Shown here: piece after piece, positions 9,599-19,337 of the stretch
Position numbering within the stretch: the first letter of the stretch is position 1
Layout: every line of letters starts with the position of its first letter
Assembly (NCBI GenBank): GCA_018993155.1
Contig: JAGKSX010000067.1
Coordinates: forward strand, 1-41,808
DNA from: Hydrogenophaga sp.
Lineage (GTDB): Bacteria; Pseudomonadota; Gammaproteobacteria; Burkholderiales; Burkholderiaceae_C
Reading direction: 5' to 3'
DNA length: 41,808 nt
Translations under genes and position numbers: made by a program
Notes under the pieces: model-generated
Told to the model about the DNA's origin: nothing
The model's database searches: none
What the model saw: the letters and a program-made list of their open reading frames with translations, nothing else

Positions 9599-10159
9599 TC
9601 ATTTGGGGGCTGCCACCGTCACCAGGGCCGGGCGCAGCACGCGGTCGGCAATGAGGTAGCCCTTCTGCAGCACGCTGACCACGGTGTTGGCCTCCTGGTC
9701 GGCAGGCACCACGCTGATGGCCTGGTGCTGGTGGGGGTCGAACTTCGCGGCCCCGGTCGGGTTGATTTCCAGGACCTTGTGGCGCTCCAGCGCGCTTTTG
9801 AGCTGCTTGAGCGTGGCCTCGGTGCCTTCGCGCAGCTGTTCGCGCGTGGCTTCCTGGATGGCCAGGCCGGCTTCGAGGCTGTCGGCGACGGCCAGCAGGC
9901 TCTCGGCAAAGCTTTCCACGGCGAACTTGCGGGCCTTGCTGACCTCTTCCTCGGCGCGGCGGCGGGCGTTTTCGGCCTCGGCCTTGGCGCGCAGGAACTG
10001 GTCGGCCAGGTCGGCGTTCTGGGCCTTGAGCGTGGAGAGATCCTGGGTCAGGGCGGCGACGGCATCGGCCTGGTTGGCGGCCTCGGCGGCCAGGGCCTCT
10101 TCGGGGCTCAGGGGCGCGTTCGGGTCGGGCTGGTCGGTGTGGGGTGTCGTCTGGCTCAT
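9599..10159 (-). CDS. grpE: Nucleotide exchange factor GrpE
   Basis: This 186-residue protein releases ADP from DnaK. A disordered acidic N-terminus of about 35 residues is followed by a long coiled-coil helix ([20 protein letters not shown], then [20 protein letters not shown]). The C-terminal beta-wing carries the family signature [20 protein letters not shown] ending in [20 protein letters not shown]. Size and layout are typical. It is the first gene of the grpE-dnaK-dnaJ operon, with a sigma-32-type promoter about 50-75 bp upstream of its ATG at 10159. Confidence 0.97.
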   Translation of the reverse strand: MSQTTPHTDQPDPNAPLSPEEALAAEAANQADAVAALTQDLSTLKAQNADLADQFLRAKAEAENARRRAEEEVSKARKFAVESFAESLLAVADSLEAGLAIQEATREQLREGTEATLKQLKSALERHKVLEINPTGAAKFDPHQHQAISVVPADQEANTVVSVLQKGYLIADRVLRPALVTVAAPK

Positions 10160-10208
10160 GGGTCTTTGAAGTGCGTGAAGTCAATGGCCAGGACGGCCAT
10201 GCAGGGCA

Positions 10209-10235
10209 ATTGGGGCCGACGGGCCCGGATTCAAG
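10209..10235 (-). promoter_or_regulatory. Sigma-32 heat-shock promoter of grpE-dnaK-dnaJ
   Basis: The minus strand reads CTTGAA (10235-10230), 14 bases, then CCCCAAT (10215-10209). This closely fits the RpoH consensus CTTGAAA-N13-16-CCCCAT. The predicted start point near 10200 leaves a leader of about 40 bases before the grpE ATG at 10159. Confidence 0.8.
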
Positions 10236-10305
10236 GGTGGGAAGTGGCACTTTGGCCACCGGTGGACGCTGCCGGCGCGAAGGCGGCCTGTCCAGGGGCG
10301 TGATT

Positions 10306-10635
10306 CTATGTCCCGGCGGGCGGGGGATGGGCGGCGCGCGCCTGCTGGTGTGACCATTTGCCCGCGAATTGCTGCACGTCCACCAGGCGGCGCGCCAGAT
10401 CGGCGCCCTGGGTGGTGAGCCGGTAGCCATGGCCGCTGTGGTCCACCAGGCGGGCGGCGCGCAGCTCTTTCAGGCGGGTGTTGAGCGTGTTCGGGGTGAC
10501 GCCGCCGACGCTGTCCTGCAGGAGCCGGAAGGTCTGGGGGTGGCCGTCGCTCAGGGCCCAGATCACGCGCAGGGCGTAGCGCGATTCCAGCAAGTCGAAG
10601 AGTTGCATCACGGCAGCGTTGTCCTTGGCACTCAT
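10306..10635 (-). CDS. HxlR-family winged-helix transcriptional regulator
   Basis: The 109-residue protein is almost entirely an HxlR-type winged helix: LLESRYALRVIWALSDGHPQ, then FRLLQDSVGGVTPNTLNTRL (recognition helix) and the wing LVDHSGHGYRLTTQGADLAR. HxlR proteins are dimeric regulators, often of redox or electrophile responses. This one lacks the N-terminal cysteine used by several redox-sensing members. It ends upstream of the grpE heat-shock promoter and is separated by 111 bp from the marR gene behind it, so it probably has its own promoter. Its target is unknown. Confidence 0.82.
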   Translation of the reverse strand: MSAKDNAAVMQLFDLLESRYALRVIWALSDGHPQTFRLLQDSVGGVTPNTLNTRLKELRAARLVDHSGHGYRLTTQGADLARRLVDVQQFAGKWSHQQARAAHPPPAGT

Positions 10636-10746
10636 GCGAGGTCTCCTGCGACGGGCCCGTCTGGTCCTCGCAATATACGGCCCGCGCTACCGGTTTGCTA
10701 GCTGCGGGAACCCCCGTTCTGTGGCGCAAAGGCCAAGGCTACGGAC

Positions 10747-11307
10747 TTACCCGGATTGCGCGGGCGTGGCCGGGCGGCGGTAGACCTTGCGCAGCAGGCC
10801 GATGAGGGTCTGCAGTTCCTCGGTCGAGAGGCGGTCGGCCACGTCGCGCTCCAGCGAGGTGGCCGTGGCCTGGGCCTCGCGGTACAGGCGCTGGCCGGCG
10901 GCGGACAGGTGCAGACCCTGGGCGCGCCGGTCCGTGGGGTGGGGTTTGCGCAGGATCAGGCCGCGTTTGTGCAGGCTCTTGATCATGCCGACCAGGTTGG
11001 GCGGCAGGATGTCCAGGGCGGCGCAGATCTGGCGCGAGGTCACGCCCGGGTTGTGCGCGATCACCGAGACCACGGAGAAGTCCACCGGCCGCATGCCGTA
11101 GGGCTCCATGCGGCGCAGGAACACGGTGATCACGGCCAGCGCGGTGCGCCGCGCGTTGTAACCCAGCAGGGTTTCGAGGTAGCTGGTGTCGATCTCGGGC
11201 CCCGTGCTGTCCAGGGCGCTCTCCGGCGTCAGCTCGGCCGCCGTGGGCTTGCGCGGGCCGCGCGGGCGCCGCAGGGCGTTGGCGGTGGAGGGGGCGGTTT
11301 CGGACAT
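10747..11307 (-). CDS. MarR-family transcriptional regulator of the hydroxycinnamate operon
   Basis: The 186-residue protein has a roughly 40-residue N-terminal tail and then a MarR winged helix: VDFSVVSVIAHNPGVTSRQI, CAALDILPPNLVGMIKSLHK (recognition helix) and the wing LILRKPHPTDRRAQGLHLSA. It starts 3 bp after the acyl-CoA dehydrogenase stop and is the last gene of the eleven-gene catabolic operon. MarR repressors such as CouR and PhdR are known to control hydroxycinnamate degradation, with the CoA thioester as inducer in the CouR case. By context this protein is the likely ligand of the dyad at 23443-23461; that link is inferred. Confidence 0.85.
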   Translation of the reverse strand: MSETAPSTANALRRPRGPRKPTAAELTPESALDSTGPEIDTSYLETLLGYNARRTALAVITVFLRRMEPYGMRPVDFSVVSVIAHNPGVTSRQICAALDILPPNLVGMIKSLHKRGLILRKPHPTDRRAQGLHLSAAGQRLYREAQATATSLERDVADRLSTEELQTLIGLLRKVYRRPATPAQSG

Positions 11308-11310
11308 GGT

Positions 11311-13002
11311 TTAGCTGACCAGGGTGGCGTCCATCATGGCCAGGCGCATCTGAAACTCGGGCCAGACCCAGCGCCAGAAGGCGGCGCGGGCCTCGGCGCC
11401 GTGGCCGGCGGTGGCGGCCAGGCGCTCCCAGGCCCAGGCCATGAGCAGCAGGGCGGTGGCGCGCAGGAAGTCGTCGGCCAGCCAGAACGGGCGCTCGGCG
11501 GAGGCGCCGGCCAGGGGCACGATCCGCTCGCGAACGAAGTCGTCGAAACGCGCCAGGGCCTCGCGGGTGGCCGCCGCCTCGGGCAGGGCGGCCAGGTCGC
11601 TGGTGAGGTCGGCCAGCAGGGCCTGCAGCGCGGCCGCGCCATCGGGCAGGGTCTTGCGCACCAGCAGGTCGATGGCCTGGATCTCGTTCGTGCCCTCGTA
11701 GATCATGGCCACGCGCGCGTCGCGCACGTGCTGTTCGATGCCCCATTCGCGCACGTAGCCGTGCCCGCCGAACACCTGCAGGCAGGCGCTGGCGCCGCTG
11801 AAGGCCTGCTCGGTCCAGGCGGACTTGAGCACCGGCGTGACCAGGCTGCACCAGCGCGCGGCGGCCTCGCGCCGGGCGGCGTCGGGGTGGTGCTTCTGGA
11901 TGTCGAGTTCGAGCGCGGTGCGGTAGGCGATCACGCGCCCGGCGTCGATCCAGGCGCGCTGAGTGTTCAGGATGCGCTGCATCGCCGGGTGCAGCGCGAT
12001 CAGGTCGGCCTCACCCGCTTTGCTCGCGGTGCCGGGCGCGCGCATCTGGCGGCGCTCCCGCGCGTAGGCATGGGCTTTCTGCCAGGCCGCGTCGAGCAGG
12101 CCCACGCCCTGCAGGCCCACCAGCAGGCGCGCGGCGTTCATCATGACGAACATGGCGTTGAGGCCCTTGCCGGGCTCGCCCACCAGGGACGCGGTGGCTT
12201 CGTCGAAGCGCATCACGCAGGTGGGGCTGCTGTGCAGGCCCATTTTTTCCTCGATGCGCTCGCAGTGCACGGCGCTGCGGCTGCCGTCTTCGTGGAACTT
12301 GGGCACGAGGAAGAGCGAGAGGCCCTTGGGGCCGGGCGGGGCGTCGGGCAGGCGCGCGAGCACCAGGTGCACGATGTTGTCCGCCAGGTCGTGTTCGCCG
12401 CCGGAGATGAAGATCTTGGTGCCGCTGAGGGCGCAGCGCCCGTCGGCCAGCGGCACGGCCTTGGTGCGCACCAGGCCCAGGTCGCTGCCGGCGTGGGGCT
12501 CAGTCAGGCACATGGTGGCGAGCCATTCGCCCGAGGCCAGCTTCTCCAGGTAGCGGGCCTTGAGCTCGTCGCTGCCGTGGTGGCGCAGGCATTCGTAGGC
12601 GCCGTGCAGCAGGCCGGGCGCCATGGTCCAGCCGTGGTTGGCGGCGTTGAGCATCTCGTGCAGCACCGCTTCCACCACGGTGGGCAGGCCCTGGCCGCCG
12701 TCTTCGGTGGCGCTGGCCAGCGAGGGCCAGCCGGCCTGCCAGAAGGCCTGGTAGGCGTCGCGGAAGCCGGGCGGCATGGTGACCGCGCCGGCGTTCCATT
12801 GCGCACCCACCTCGTCGCCTTCGCGGTTGAGCGGGGCGATCACCTCGCCGACGAACTTGCCCGCTTCCTCGATCACCTGCGTGAGCAGGCCGGTGTCGGC
12901 GTGTTCGGCCAGCGCGGGCAGCTCGGCGATGCGTTCGTGCGCGCGCAGCACGTCGAACAGCACGAAGGCGTGTTCGGCGGCGCGGGGCTGGTAGGCGTTC
13001 AT
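11311..13002 (-). CDS. Acyl-CoA dehydrogenase with C-terminal extension
   Basis: This 563-residue flavoprotein belongs to the long acyl-CoA dehydrogenase type with an extra C-terminal domain. The FAD/substrate signature [20 protein letters not shown] lies near residue 165, and the dehydrogenase C-terminal domain has [20 protein letters not shown] with the catalytic-base region [17 protein letters not shown]. It would oxidise a saturated acyl-CoA to the 2-enoyl-CoA and pass electrons to ETF. Given its neighbours the substrate may be a 3-arylpropionyl-CoA, which would let reduced side chains enter the pathway; this is inference. Its ATG overlaps the livF stop by 4 bp (ATGA), so it is translationally coupled to the transporter. 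Confidence 0.9.
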   Translation of the reverse strand: MNAYQPRAAEHAFVLFDVLRAHERIAELPALAEHADTGLLTQVIEEAGKFVGEVIAPLNREGDEVGAQWNAGAVTMPPGFRDAYQAFWQAGWPSLASATEDGGQGLPTVVEAVLHEMLNAANHGWTMAPGLLHGAYECLRHHGSDELKARYLEKLASGEWLATMCLTEPHAGSDLGLVRTKAVPLADGRCALSGTKIFISGGEHDLADNIVHLVLARLPDAPPGPKGLSLFLVPKFHEDGSRSAVHCERIEEKMGLHSSPTCVMRFDEATASLVGEPGKGLNAMFVMMNAARLLVGLQGVGLLDAAWQKAHAYARERRQMRAPGTASKAGEADLIALHPAMQRILNTQRAWIDAGRVIAYRTALELDIQKHHPDAARREAAARWCSLVTPVLKSAWTEQAFSGASACLQVFGGHGYVREWGIEQHVRDARVAMIYEGTNEIQAIDLLVRKTLPDGAAALQALLADLTSDLAALPEAAATREALARFDDFVRERIVPLAGASAERPFWLADDFLRATALLLMAWAWERLAATAGHGAEARAAFWRWVWPEFQMRLAMMDATLVS

Positions 13003-13742
13003 GCGGTGGTGGTTTTGCGCGCGGTGCCGAGGTAGGTCTCGATCACGCGTGGGTCGCTGGCGAGTTCGCTGGCCGGGCCCTGGGCACTGAGTTCGCCCAT
13101 TTCGAGCACGTAACCATGGTCGGCCACCTGCAGCGCGGCGCGCGCGTTCTGCTCCACCAGCACGATGGTCACGCCGGTCTGGCGCAGGCGGTCGATGATG
13201 GCGAAGATCTCTTTCACGATCAGCGGCGCCAGGCCCAGGCTGGGCTCGTCGAGCATCAGCAGGTCGGGCGCGGACATGAGGGCTCGGCCCACGGCCAGCA
13301 TCTGGCGCTCGCCGCCCGAGAGCGTGCCGGCGAGCTGCACGCGGCGTTCCTGCAGGCGCGGGAAGATGCTGTAGACGTCGTCCAGGCGGCTGCGCCACTT
13401 CGCATTGCCCAGCCGCATCTGGCGGAAGCCGCCGAGCAGCAGGTTGTCTTCGACGGGCATGGTGCCGAACAGCTCGCGCTTCTCGGGCACCAGGGCCATG
13501 CCGTTCATCACGCGCTCTTCGAGCGTGAGGGTGCTGATGTCCTGCCCGCGGAACTCGATCGCGCCCTGGCCGGGCAGGATGCCCATGAGGGTGTTGAGCA
13601 GGGTGGACTTGCCCGCGCCGTTGGGGCCGATGACGGTGATCACGCCACCGGGCTGGGCCTGCAGGTCGATGCCGTGCAGCACCTCGGCGCGGCCATAGCC
13701 GGCGCGCAGGCCCTTGACTTGAAGAATGGGGGGTGTGCTCAT
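12999..13742 (-). CDS. livF: Branched-chain-type ABC transporter ATP-binding protein (LivF-like)
   Basis: This 247-residue ATPase has Walker [10 protein letters not shown], the ABC signature [15 protein letters not shown], Walker [14 protein letters not shown], and the switch histidine replaced in the usual LivF manner (VLVEQNA). It energises import through the LivH and LivM permeases in the inner membrane. It lies 1 bp after the fused livM-livG gene and overlaps the acyl-CoA dehydrogenase. The Liv family also includes importers of aromatic acids (for example CouPSTU of Rhodopseudomonas). With a hydroxycinnamate operon around it, an aromatic acid is a more likely substrate than leucine; that is inferred from context. 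Confidence 0.92.
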   Translation of the reverse strand: MSTPPILQVKGLRAGYGRAEVLHGIDLQAQPGGVITVIGPNGAGKSTLLNTLMGILPGQGAIEFRGQDISTLTLEERVMNGMALVPEKRELFGTMPVEDNLLLGGFRQMRLGNAKWRSRLDDVYSIFPRLQERRVQLAGTLSGGERQMLAVGRALMSAPDLLMLDEPSLGLAPLIVKEIFAIIDRLRQTGVTIVLVEQNARAALQVADHGYVLEMGELSAQGPASELASDPRVIETYLGTARKTTTA

Positions 13743-13743
13743 G

Positions 13744-15513
13744 TCAATGCTCCGTGCCGAGGTAGGCGGCGCGCACCTTGGGGTCCTGCTGTACGTGTTC
13801 CGGGTCGCCCTGCGTGAGCAGGGTGCCGAATTCCATCACCACCAGGTGGTCGCAGATCTGCATCACCAGGTCCATGTCGTGCTCCACCAGCAGGATGCTC
13901 ATGCCCTCGGCCTTGAGCTGGCGCAGCACGCCGGCCAGGGCCTGCTTTTCCTTGTGGCGCAGGCCGGCGGCGGGTTCGTCGAGCAGCAGCAGGGTCGGGT
14001 CGGCGCACAGGGCGCGCGCGATTTCCATGAGGCGCTGCGGGCCCATGGCCAGGTTGCCGGCCTGTTCGTGCAGGTACTCGCCCATGCCGATGCGTTCGAG
14101 CTGGCGCTGCGCCTCGCGGAACAGCTGGCGTTCCTCGGCGCGGTTGGCGCGCAGCATGGCGGGCAGCACGCCCTTGCGGCCGCGCGTGTGCGCGCCCAGG
14201 GCCACGTTCTCCAGCACGGTCATGTCCGGGATCATCTTCACGTGCTGGAAGGTGCGCGCCATGCCCAGCTGCGCGATGGCGCGCGAGGGCTTGCCGATCA
14301 CGTTGCCACCCTGGAAGCGCACTTCGCCGCTGGTGGCAGGCAGCACGCCGGTGATCAGGTTGAAGGTGGTGGACTTGCCGGCGCCGTTGGGGCCGATCAG
14401 GCCGACGATCTGGCCGGCGTGGATCTGGAAGCTGATGTCGTTCACCGCCACCAGGCCGCCGAACTGCATGCGCGCCTTCTGCACGTCGAGCACCAGCTCG
14501 CCCGCGGCGGGCTTGGCGCGCTCGGGCAGGGCGGCGGCGTTCTGCCAGTCCACCGTGCGCGGCTTGGGTTTCCTGTTTCTGCCGACGATGGACCACAGGC
14601 CGTCGGGCAGGTACTTGAGCACCACGACGAGCGCGATGCCGAAGACGATCACCTCGTAGCTGCCGCTGGTGCCGATGAGGCGGGGCAGCAGCACCTGCAG
14701 CTGGTCTTCGAGCACGCGGATCAGGCCGGCGCCGACGATGGCGCCCCACACGTGGCCCACGCCACCGATGACGGCCATGAACAGGTACTCGATGCCCATC
14801 TTCAGGCCGAAGGCCGAGGGGTTCACCGTGCGCTGGAAGTGCGCCAGCAGCCAGCCCGCCACCGAGGCGAACAGCGCGGCCAGCACGAACATGGTGACCT
14901 TGTAGCGGAAGGTGTTGATGCCCATGGCCTCGGCCATCTGCGAGCCGCTCTTGAGCGAGCGCATGGCGCGGCCCGCGCGCGAGTCCAGCAGGAACATCAG
15001 CGCGGCCACGAAGGCCAGCAGGATGAACCAGGTCAGCACGAAGAAGGCGCGGCCCTGGCCGATGTCGAAGCCGCCGATGGACAGGCTCTTGATGCCCAGC
15101 AGGCCGTCGTACTTGCCCAGCGCGTCCAGGTTGCCCATGAGGTAGTACAGCGACAGGCCCCAGGCGATGGTGGCCAGCGGCAGGTAGTGGCCCGACATGC
15201 GCAGCGTGATCAGGCCCACGAGCAGCGCGCTGCCGGCGGTCAAGGCCATGCCGATGAACAGCGTGATCCAGGGCGACACGCCCAGGTTGAGCGTGAGCCA
15301 GGCGGTGGTGTAGGCACCGATGCCGACGAAGGCCGCCTGACCGAACGAGGTGAGGCCGCCCACGCCCGTGAGCAGGATCAGGCCCAGCACCGTCATGCTG
15401 TAGATGCCGATGTAGTTGAGCTGTGTGACCCAGAAATCGGGCAGGGGCGCGAGCGCCAGCAACGGGATCGCGATGGCCAGGATCAGCAGGCCCAGGTTTT
15501 GAGTTTTTGGCAT
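13744..15513 (-). CDS. Fused Liv-type ABC permease and ATP-binding protein (LivM-LivG)
   Basis: One 589-residue chain combines both functions. Residues about 1-315 are a LivM permease with some eight to ten membrane helices ([39 protein letters not shown]). A linker of about 25 residues ([20 protein letters not shown]) leads to a LivG ATPase at about 340-585, with Walker [20 protein letters not shown], Walker [13 protein letters not shown] and the switch VEHDMDLVM. The ABC signature is unusual: [15 protein letters not shown] in place of LSGGQ or LSYGQ. The other ATPase, LivF, has a normal signature, so the pair may be functionally asymmetric. livH lies upstream across a hairpin element, and livF follows after 1 bp. 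Confidence 0.92.
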   Translation of the reverse strand: MPKTQNLGLLILAIAIPLLALAPLPDFWVTQLNYIGIYSMTVLGLILLTGVGGLTSFGQAAFVGIGAYTTAWLTLNLGVSPWITLFIGMALTAGSALLVGLITLRMSGHYLPLATIAWGLSLYYLMGNLDALGKYDGLLGIKSLSIGGFDIGQGRAFFVLTWFILLAFVAALMFLLDSRAGRAMRSLKSGSQMAEAMGINTFRYKVTMFVLAALFASVAGWLLAHFQRTVNPSAFGLKMGIEYLFMAVIGGVGHVWGAIVGAGLIRVLEDQLQVLLPRLIGTSGSYEVIVFGIALVVVLKYLPDGLWSIVGRNRKPKPRTVDWQNAAALPERAKPAAGELVLDVQKARMQFGGLVAVNDISFQIHAGQIVGLIGPNGAGKSTTFNLITGVLPATSGEVRFQGGNVIGKPSRAIAQLGMARTFQHVKMIPDMTVLENVALGAHTRGRKGVLPAMLRANRAEERQLFREAQRQLERIGMGEYLHEQAGNLAMGPQRLMEIARALCADPTLLLLDEPAAGLRHKEKQALAGVLRQLKAEGMSILLVEHDMDLVMQICDHLVVMEFGTLLTQGDPEHVQQDPKVRAAYLGTEH

Positions 15514-15546
15514 ATCGGTTATCTACCCGTTTGAAACAACGCCGTT

Positions 15547-15626
15547 CCAGAACACCGCGGAACTGGCTTTGCCAGGCCGCAGGTGTTGCCCCGTGGGGGG
15601 AGGCGCCGCAGGCGCTTCGGGGGGAG
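15547..15626 (-). repeat. Intercistronic hairpin element R1 (livH to livM-G)
   Basis: Read on the minus strand after the livH stop, it has a C-rich start, a GCGCC-type hairpin, then a compound stem-loop. The outer arms are AACACC and GGTGTT (15582-15587 and 15551-15556), and the inner hairpin is CTGGC-AAAG-CCAG. It closely resembles R7 at 39443. No T tract follows, so it is not a standard terminator. Confidence 0.75.
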
Positions 15627-15632
15627 CTTCAT

Positions 15633-16673
15633 CTAGTGGTCCTCGTCAGAATGCTTGCTGCTCAGGGACCTGAAGAGCAGAACGGGGAGGATCAGGGTGA
15701 AGACGATCACTTCTTTGAAAGCGCTGGCCCAGAAAGAGCCGAAGGCCTCGATCACACCGACGCCCAGGGCCGCGACCAGCGCGCCCGGGTAGCTGGCGAG
15801 GCCGGCCGCCACGGCGGCCACGAAGCCCTTGAGGCCGATCAGGAAGCCGGAGTCGTAGAACACGGTGGTGGTCGGGCCGATCAGCAGGCCCGAGAGGGCG
15901 CCGATGAAGGCCGCCATGGTCATGGTCAACTGGCCGGAGGCTTGCGAGGAAATGCCCATCAGGCGGGCGCCGGTGCGGTTGACGGCGATGGCGCGCAGCG
16001 CCTTGCCGCGCAGCGAACGCTCGAAGTACAGCCAGAGCATGACGATGAGGGCCACGGTCGCCGCGAAGGTGATGATGGCCTGGCCGGACAGCATGACGGG
16101 GCCTAGCTGGAAGCGCGTGTCCCAGAACGCCGGGTTGCGGAAGCCTTCGGCGCCGAAGAACAGCAGGCCCAGGCCGGTCAAGGCGAAGTGCACGCCGACC
16201 GACACGATCAGCAGCACCAGCGGCGTGGAGCTCTCCAGCGACTGGTAGGCCACGCGGTACACCAGCGGGCCGTACACGGTGACCACCGCCACGCTGAGCA
16301 CCGCCTGCACCCACAGCGGGAACTGCTGCGGCGCGGCCCAGATGGCGACGAGAGAGACGACGACGGGCAAGGCGAGCGTGCGCGCGGCCGCCTTAAGGGC
16401 GATCAGCGCATTGCGCTGGTGCTGCCAGCGGCCGAACAACTCCATCAGCGCGGCCACGCCGGCCAGCAGCAACAGCAGCCACACGGTGCCGGGCACCTTG
16501 CCGGTCTGGAAGATGGCCAGGGTGAGTGCGCCGTACGCGACGAACTCCCCCTGGGGAATGAAGATGATCCGGGTGACGGTGAACACCAGGACGATGGCCA
16601 GCCCCAGCAGCGCGTACACCGCACCGTTGGTCAGACCATCCAACGCCAGGATGCTGGCGATTGAGAAATCCAT
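15633..16673 (-). CDS. livH: Branched-chain-type ABC transporter permease (LivH-like)
   Basis: The 346-residue integral membrane protein has about eight or nine hydrophobic helices. It starts with [20 protein letters not shown], the typical LivH N-terminus, and carries [20 protein letters not shown] and [20 protein letters not shown], matching the conserved cytoplasmic coupling region. It pairs with the LivM half of the next gene to form the membrane channel. It is somewhat longer than typical LivH because of a central insertion (about residues 65-125, including [20 protein letters not shown]). The start at 16673 follows the R2 element. Confidence 0.9.
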   Translation of the reverse strand: MDFSIASILALDGLTNGAVYALLGLAIVLVFTVTRIIFIPQGEFVAYGALTLAIFQTGKVPGTVWLLLLLAGVAALMELFGRWQHQRNALIALKAAARTLALPVVVSLVAIWAAPQQFPLWVQAVLSVAVVTVYGPLVYRVAYQSLESSTPLVLLIVSVGVHFALTGLGLLFFGAEGFRNPAFWDTRFQLGPVMLSGQAIITFAATVALIVMLWLYFERSLRGKALRAIAVNRTGARLMGISSQASGQLTMTMAAFIGALSGLLIGPTTTVFYDSGFLIGLKGFVAAVAAGLASYPGALVAALGVGVIEAFGSFWASAFKEVIVFTLILPVLLFRSLSSKHSDEDH

Positions 16674-16709
16674 AAAAGCCTCAGCGCAAGAAAGAGACAC
16701 TCTCGAACA

Positions 16710-16814
16710 GGGACACCGAGGGTCCGGCTCCGCCGGCCCCAGGTGTCGTCCCCCCTCGAAGCGCCGAAGGCGCGCCACAGAGGGGGGAAGCCGCGTCAGC
16801 GGCGCAGGGGGGAG
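16710..16814 (-). repeat. Intercistronic hairpin element R2 (binding protein to livH)
   Basis: This longer variant of the family directly follows the stop of the solute-binding protein gene. On the minus strand it has two G/C-rich hairpins, a CCCCCTC/GAGGGG pairing, and a terminal stem-loop with arms GACACC and GGTGTC (16742-16747 and 16712-16717) around CCGGC-GGAG-CCGG. It is closest in layout to R5. Confidence 0.7.
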
Positions 16815-16821
16815 CCCCGGA

Positions 16822-17955
16822 TCACTCCACCTTGAACTTGCCGTCCACGACCTTGAGCATCACACCGGTCTCATTGGTGAAGCCCCAGTGGTCTTCCTTG
16901 GTCCAGTTCATCACGCCGTGCGAGAACACGGTGCGGCCCATGGTTTCGAGTGCGTCGCGCAGACCGGTGCGGAACTCGGGTGTGCCGGGCTTGGCGGTCT
17001 TCAGGGCGATCGGCACGGCCTTGTTCAGTGCGATGGCGGCGTCGTAGGCGTGGCCCGCGAACTGGTTGCGCATGCCTGGGCCGACCAGCTTCTCGTAGTT
17101 GGTGACGAAGTCCATGGCCACCTTCTTGGACGGGTGGTTGTCAGGCAACTGCTCGGCGATCACGGCCGGACCGGAGACCACGAAGGAGCCTTCCACGTCC
17201 TTGCCACCGATGCGCACCAGGTCGGGCGTGGCGGCCGCGTGCGTCTGGTAGATCTTGCCCTTGTAGCCGCGCTCGACGATGGCCTTGTGCGGCATGGCAG
17301 CACCCGAGCCGGTCGCCACCACCAGGATCGCATCGGGGTTGGCGGCGGTGAGCTTGAGCGCCTGCGGCGTCACGCTGGTGTCGGCGCGCGCGAAGCGCTC
17401 GGCGGCCACGATCTTCATGCCGGCCTTCTCGGCCAGCGGCGTCATGGCCTTGAGCCACAGCTCGCCGTAGGCGTCGGTGTAGCCCAGGAAGCCGATGGTC
17501 TTGATGCCCTGCTTCTTCATGTGCTCGACCACGGCGAAGCCCATCACATCGTTGCCCTGCGGCAGGCGGAACAGCCATTGGTCGGCACCGGGCGGCACGC
17601 CCACCGGCGAAGCGGCCAGCTGCACGGTCTTGGCTTCGGCGGCCACCGGGGCGATGGCCGCGGCCACCGGGGTGAGGGTCGAGCCGATGATCAGGTCGAC
17701 CTTGTCGTCGGTCACCAGGCGGCGTGCGTTGGCAGCGCCCTTGCCCGGGTCGCTCGCGTCGTCCAGGACGATCAGGTTGACCTTCTCGCCGCCGATGGTC
17801 TGCGGAAACAGCTTGAACTGGTTCTGCATCGGAATGCCGAGGCCGGAGCCTGGGCCCGTGAGCGAGAGGATCACGCCGACGTTGATGTCGGCCAGCGCCG
17901 AGGTGCTGGCCAGGGCCGTGACGGCCACGGCGATGAGGGTTTTGACGGCTTTCAT
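16822..17955 (-). CDS. Liv-type ABC transporter periplasmic substrate-binding protein
   Basis: The 377-residue protein begins with a signal peptide ([20 protein letters not shown], cleavage after ALA). A type-I periplasmic binding fold follows ([59 protein letters not shown]). It would deliver ligand to the LivHMGF complex encoded downstream. It belongs to the Peripla_BP_6 group, which includes aromatic-acid binders. The ligand pocket cannot be read confidently, but context points to a hydroxycinnamate or aryl acid. It starts 54 bp after the thioesterase gene, and an R2 hairpin follows, as often between a highly expressed binding protein and its permease. Confidence 0.92.
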   Translation of the reverse strand: MKAVKTLIAVAVTALASTSALADINVGVILSLTGPGSGLGIPMQNQFKLFPQTIGGEKVNLIVLDDASDPGKGAANARRLVTDDKVDLIIGSTLTPVAAAIAPVAAEAKTVQLAASPVGVPPGADQWLFRLPQGNDVMGFAVVEHMKKQGIKTIGFLGYTDAYGELWLKAMTPLAEKAGMKIVAAERFARADTSVTPQALKLTAANPDAILVVATGSGAAMPHKAIVERGYKGKIYQTHAAATPDLVRIGGKDVEGSFVVSGPAVIAEQLPDNHPSKKVAMDFVTNYEKLVGPGMRNQFAGHAYDAAIALNKAVPIALKTAKPGTPEFRTGLRDALETMGRTVFSHGVMNWTKEDHWGFTNETGVMLKVVDGKFKVE

Positions 17956-18009
17956 TCGAGTCTCCTTCTTGGGGTGGTGAAAAGGGAAAGGGCGGGGGAA
18001 AACAGCAGT

Positions 18010-18429
18010 TCAGGAGCAGAGTGCCTTGATGTCTTCGGGCACGGGGATCGCCTTGATGCGCTCGGGCGCTTCGGGCGGGTGAATCACGAAGGCGCGCGTT
18101 TCGGTGCCTTCGCAGAGCACGTCGTCGCCGCGCTTGACCACGTGCTTGTGCATGAACACCTTCTCGCGCCACTCGGTCACGCTGGTGTGGATCTGCAGGC
18201 GCTCGCCGTAGGTGGCCGGGCGGCTGAACTTGGTGTGGATCTCCAGCAGGGGCGTGCCGACGATGCCGCGCGTCTTGACCAGCTCGCGCCAGGGCGGCAC
18301 GCCGCACTTGACGAAGAAGTTCAGCGAGGACGCGTCCATCCACTTCGAGAAATTCGGAAAGAAGACGATGCCGGCGGGGTCGCAGTCGCCGAACATCACT
18401 TCCACTTCGTAAACAACGGTCTTGGTCAT
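18010..18429 (-). CDS. 4-Hydroxybenzoyl-CoA thioesterase
   Basis: This 139-residue hot-dog-fold protein has VMFGDCDPAGIVFFPNFSKW near the N-terminus, with the aspartate at residue 17. It also has FVKCGVPPWRELVKTRGIVG and ends in ALCS. These segments closely match, from memory, the Pseudomonas CBS-3 4-hydroxybenzoyl-CoA thioesterase, whose catalytic residue is Asp17. The reaction would be 4-hydroxybenzoyl-CoA (or vanilloyl-CoA) plus water to the free acid plus CoA (EC 3.1.2.23). In the operon it follows the thiolase and SDR genes, exactly where beta-oxidation of a hydroxycinnamoyl-CoA would release an aroyl-CoA. The substrate range is inferred. Confidence 0.88.
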   Translation of the reverse strand: MTKTVVYEVEVMFGDCDPAGIVFFPNFSKWMDASSLNFFVKCGVPPWRELVKTRGIVGTPLLEIHTKFSRPATYGERLQIHTSVTEWREKVFMHKHVVKRGDDVLCEGTETRAFVIHPPEAPERIKAIPVPEDIKALCS

Positions 18430-18463
18430 ATCAAAAAAGGCGGTCGGGGCGAAATGTCTGATC

Positions 18464-18546
18464 GAGAGATGCCGAGGAACCGGCTCTGCCGGGCCTCTGG
18501 CATCGCCCCTGAGGGGTGACGCGCCGGAGGCGCGGCGCGGGGGGAG
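18464..18546 (-). repeat. Intercistronic hairpin element R3 (SDR to thioesterase)
   Basis: Starting right after the SDR stop on the minus strand, it shows CCCCCCGCGCCGCGCC, a GCGCC-TCC-GGCGC hairpin, CCCCTCAGGGG, then a stem-loop closed by GATGCC and GGCATC (18499-18504 and 18468-18473) around CCGGC-AGAG-CCGG. It is nearly the same as R4. Confidence 0.75.
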
Positions 18547-18549
18547 TCT

Positions 18550-19314
18550 TCACCTTGGGGCCATGCGGAGTGCGCCATCGAGGCGGATCACTTCGCCGTT
18601 GAGGTGCGTGTTGGTGACGATGTGCGCGGCGAGCTGGGCGAACTCCTCGGGCTTGCCCAGGCGCGGCGGGAAGGGGATGCTGGCGGCCAGCGACTGCTGC
18701 ACCGGCTCGGGCAGCTGCTTCATCAGCGGCGTGCTGAAGAGGCCGGGTGCGATGGTGCAGACGCGGATGCCGTGCTGCGCGAGGTCGCGCGCCATCGGCA
18801 GCGTCATGCCCACCAGGCCGCCCTTGGAGGCGCTGTAGGCCTGCTGGCCGATCTGGCCGTCGAACGCGGCCACGCTGGCGGTGAACACCATCACGCCGCG
18901 CTCGCCGTCTTCCAGTGCATCCAGCTTCGCGCAGGCGGCGGCGAACAGGCGGCTGGCGTTGTAGGTGCCGATCAGGTTGACGTTGATGACTTTGGCGAAG
19001 TCTTCCAGCGGCGCGGGGCTGCCGTCCTTGGCGACCACGCGCTTGGCCGAGCCGATGCCGGCGATGTTCATCAGGATGCGCGCCGGGCCGTGCGCGGCGG
19101 CGGCCTGGTCGATCGCGGCCTGCAGACTTTCGGTGTTCGTGATGTCGCACAGCAGCGCCACGCCGCCGATGTCGGCCGCGACGCGCTTGGCGTTGTCCAG
19201 GTTCACGTCGAGCACGGCGACCTTGGCGCCCAGGCGCGCGAGTTCGCGCGCGGTGGCTTCGCCCAGGCCCGAGCCACCACCGGTGACGAGGGCGGCGTGT
19301 CCTTGAATGTTCAT
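18550..19314 (-). CDS. SDR-family 3-hydroxyacyl-CoA dehydrogenase
   Basis: The 254-residue short-chain dehydrogenase has the NAD-binding motif ALVTGGGSGLGEATARELAR, the acidic residue after beta-2 (VAVLDVNLDN) that favours NAD+, the NAG-type loop ILMNIAGIG and the catalytic YSASKGG. IAPGLFSTPLMKQLPEPVQQ and the end LNGEVIRLDGALRMAPR resemble the type-II 3-hydroxyacyl-CoA dehydrogenases (HSD17B10-like). In this operon it would oxidise the 3-hydroxy-3-arylpropionyl-CoA to the 3-keto form for the thiolase encoded upstream. Start ATG 19314 lies 23 bp after the thiolase stop. Confidence 0.9.
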   Translation of the reverse strand: MNIQGHAALVTGGGSGLGEATARELARLGAKVAVLDVNLDNAKRVAADIGGVALLCDITNTESLQAAIDQAAAAHGPARILMNIAGIGSAKRVVAKDGSPAPLEDFAKVINVNLIGTYNASRLFAAACAKLDALEDGERGVMVFTASVAAFDGQIGQQAYSASKGGLVGMTLPMARDLAQHGIRVCTIAPGLFSTPLMKQLPEPVQQSLAASIPFPPRLGKPEEFAQLAAHIVTNTHLNGEVIRLDGALRMAPR

Positions 19315-19337
19315 GTCGGTCTCCTTCTTCTCTGGTT

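Noticed and set aside
10756-15534. Long plus-strand open frames opposite the marR, acyl-CoA dehydrogenase and liv genes
   Set aside because: They are shadows of well-supported minus-strand genes and have no ribosome-binding sites or known motifs.
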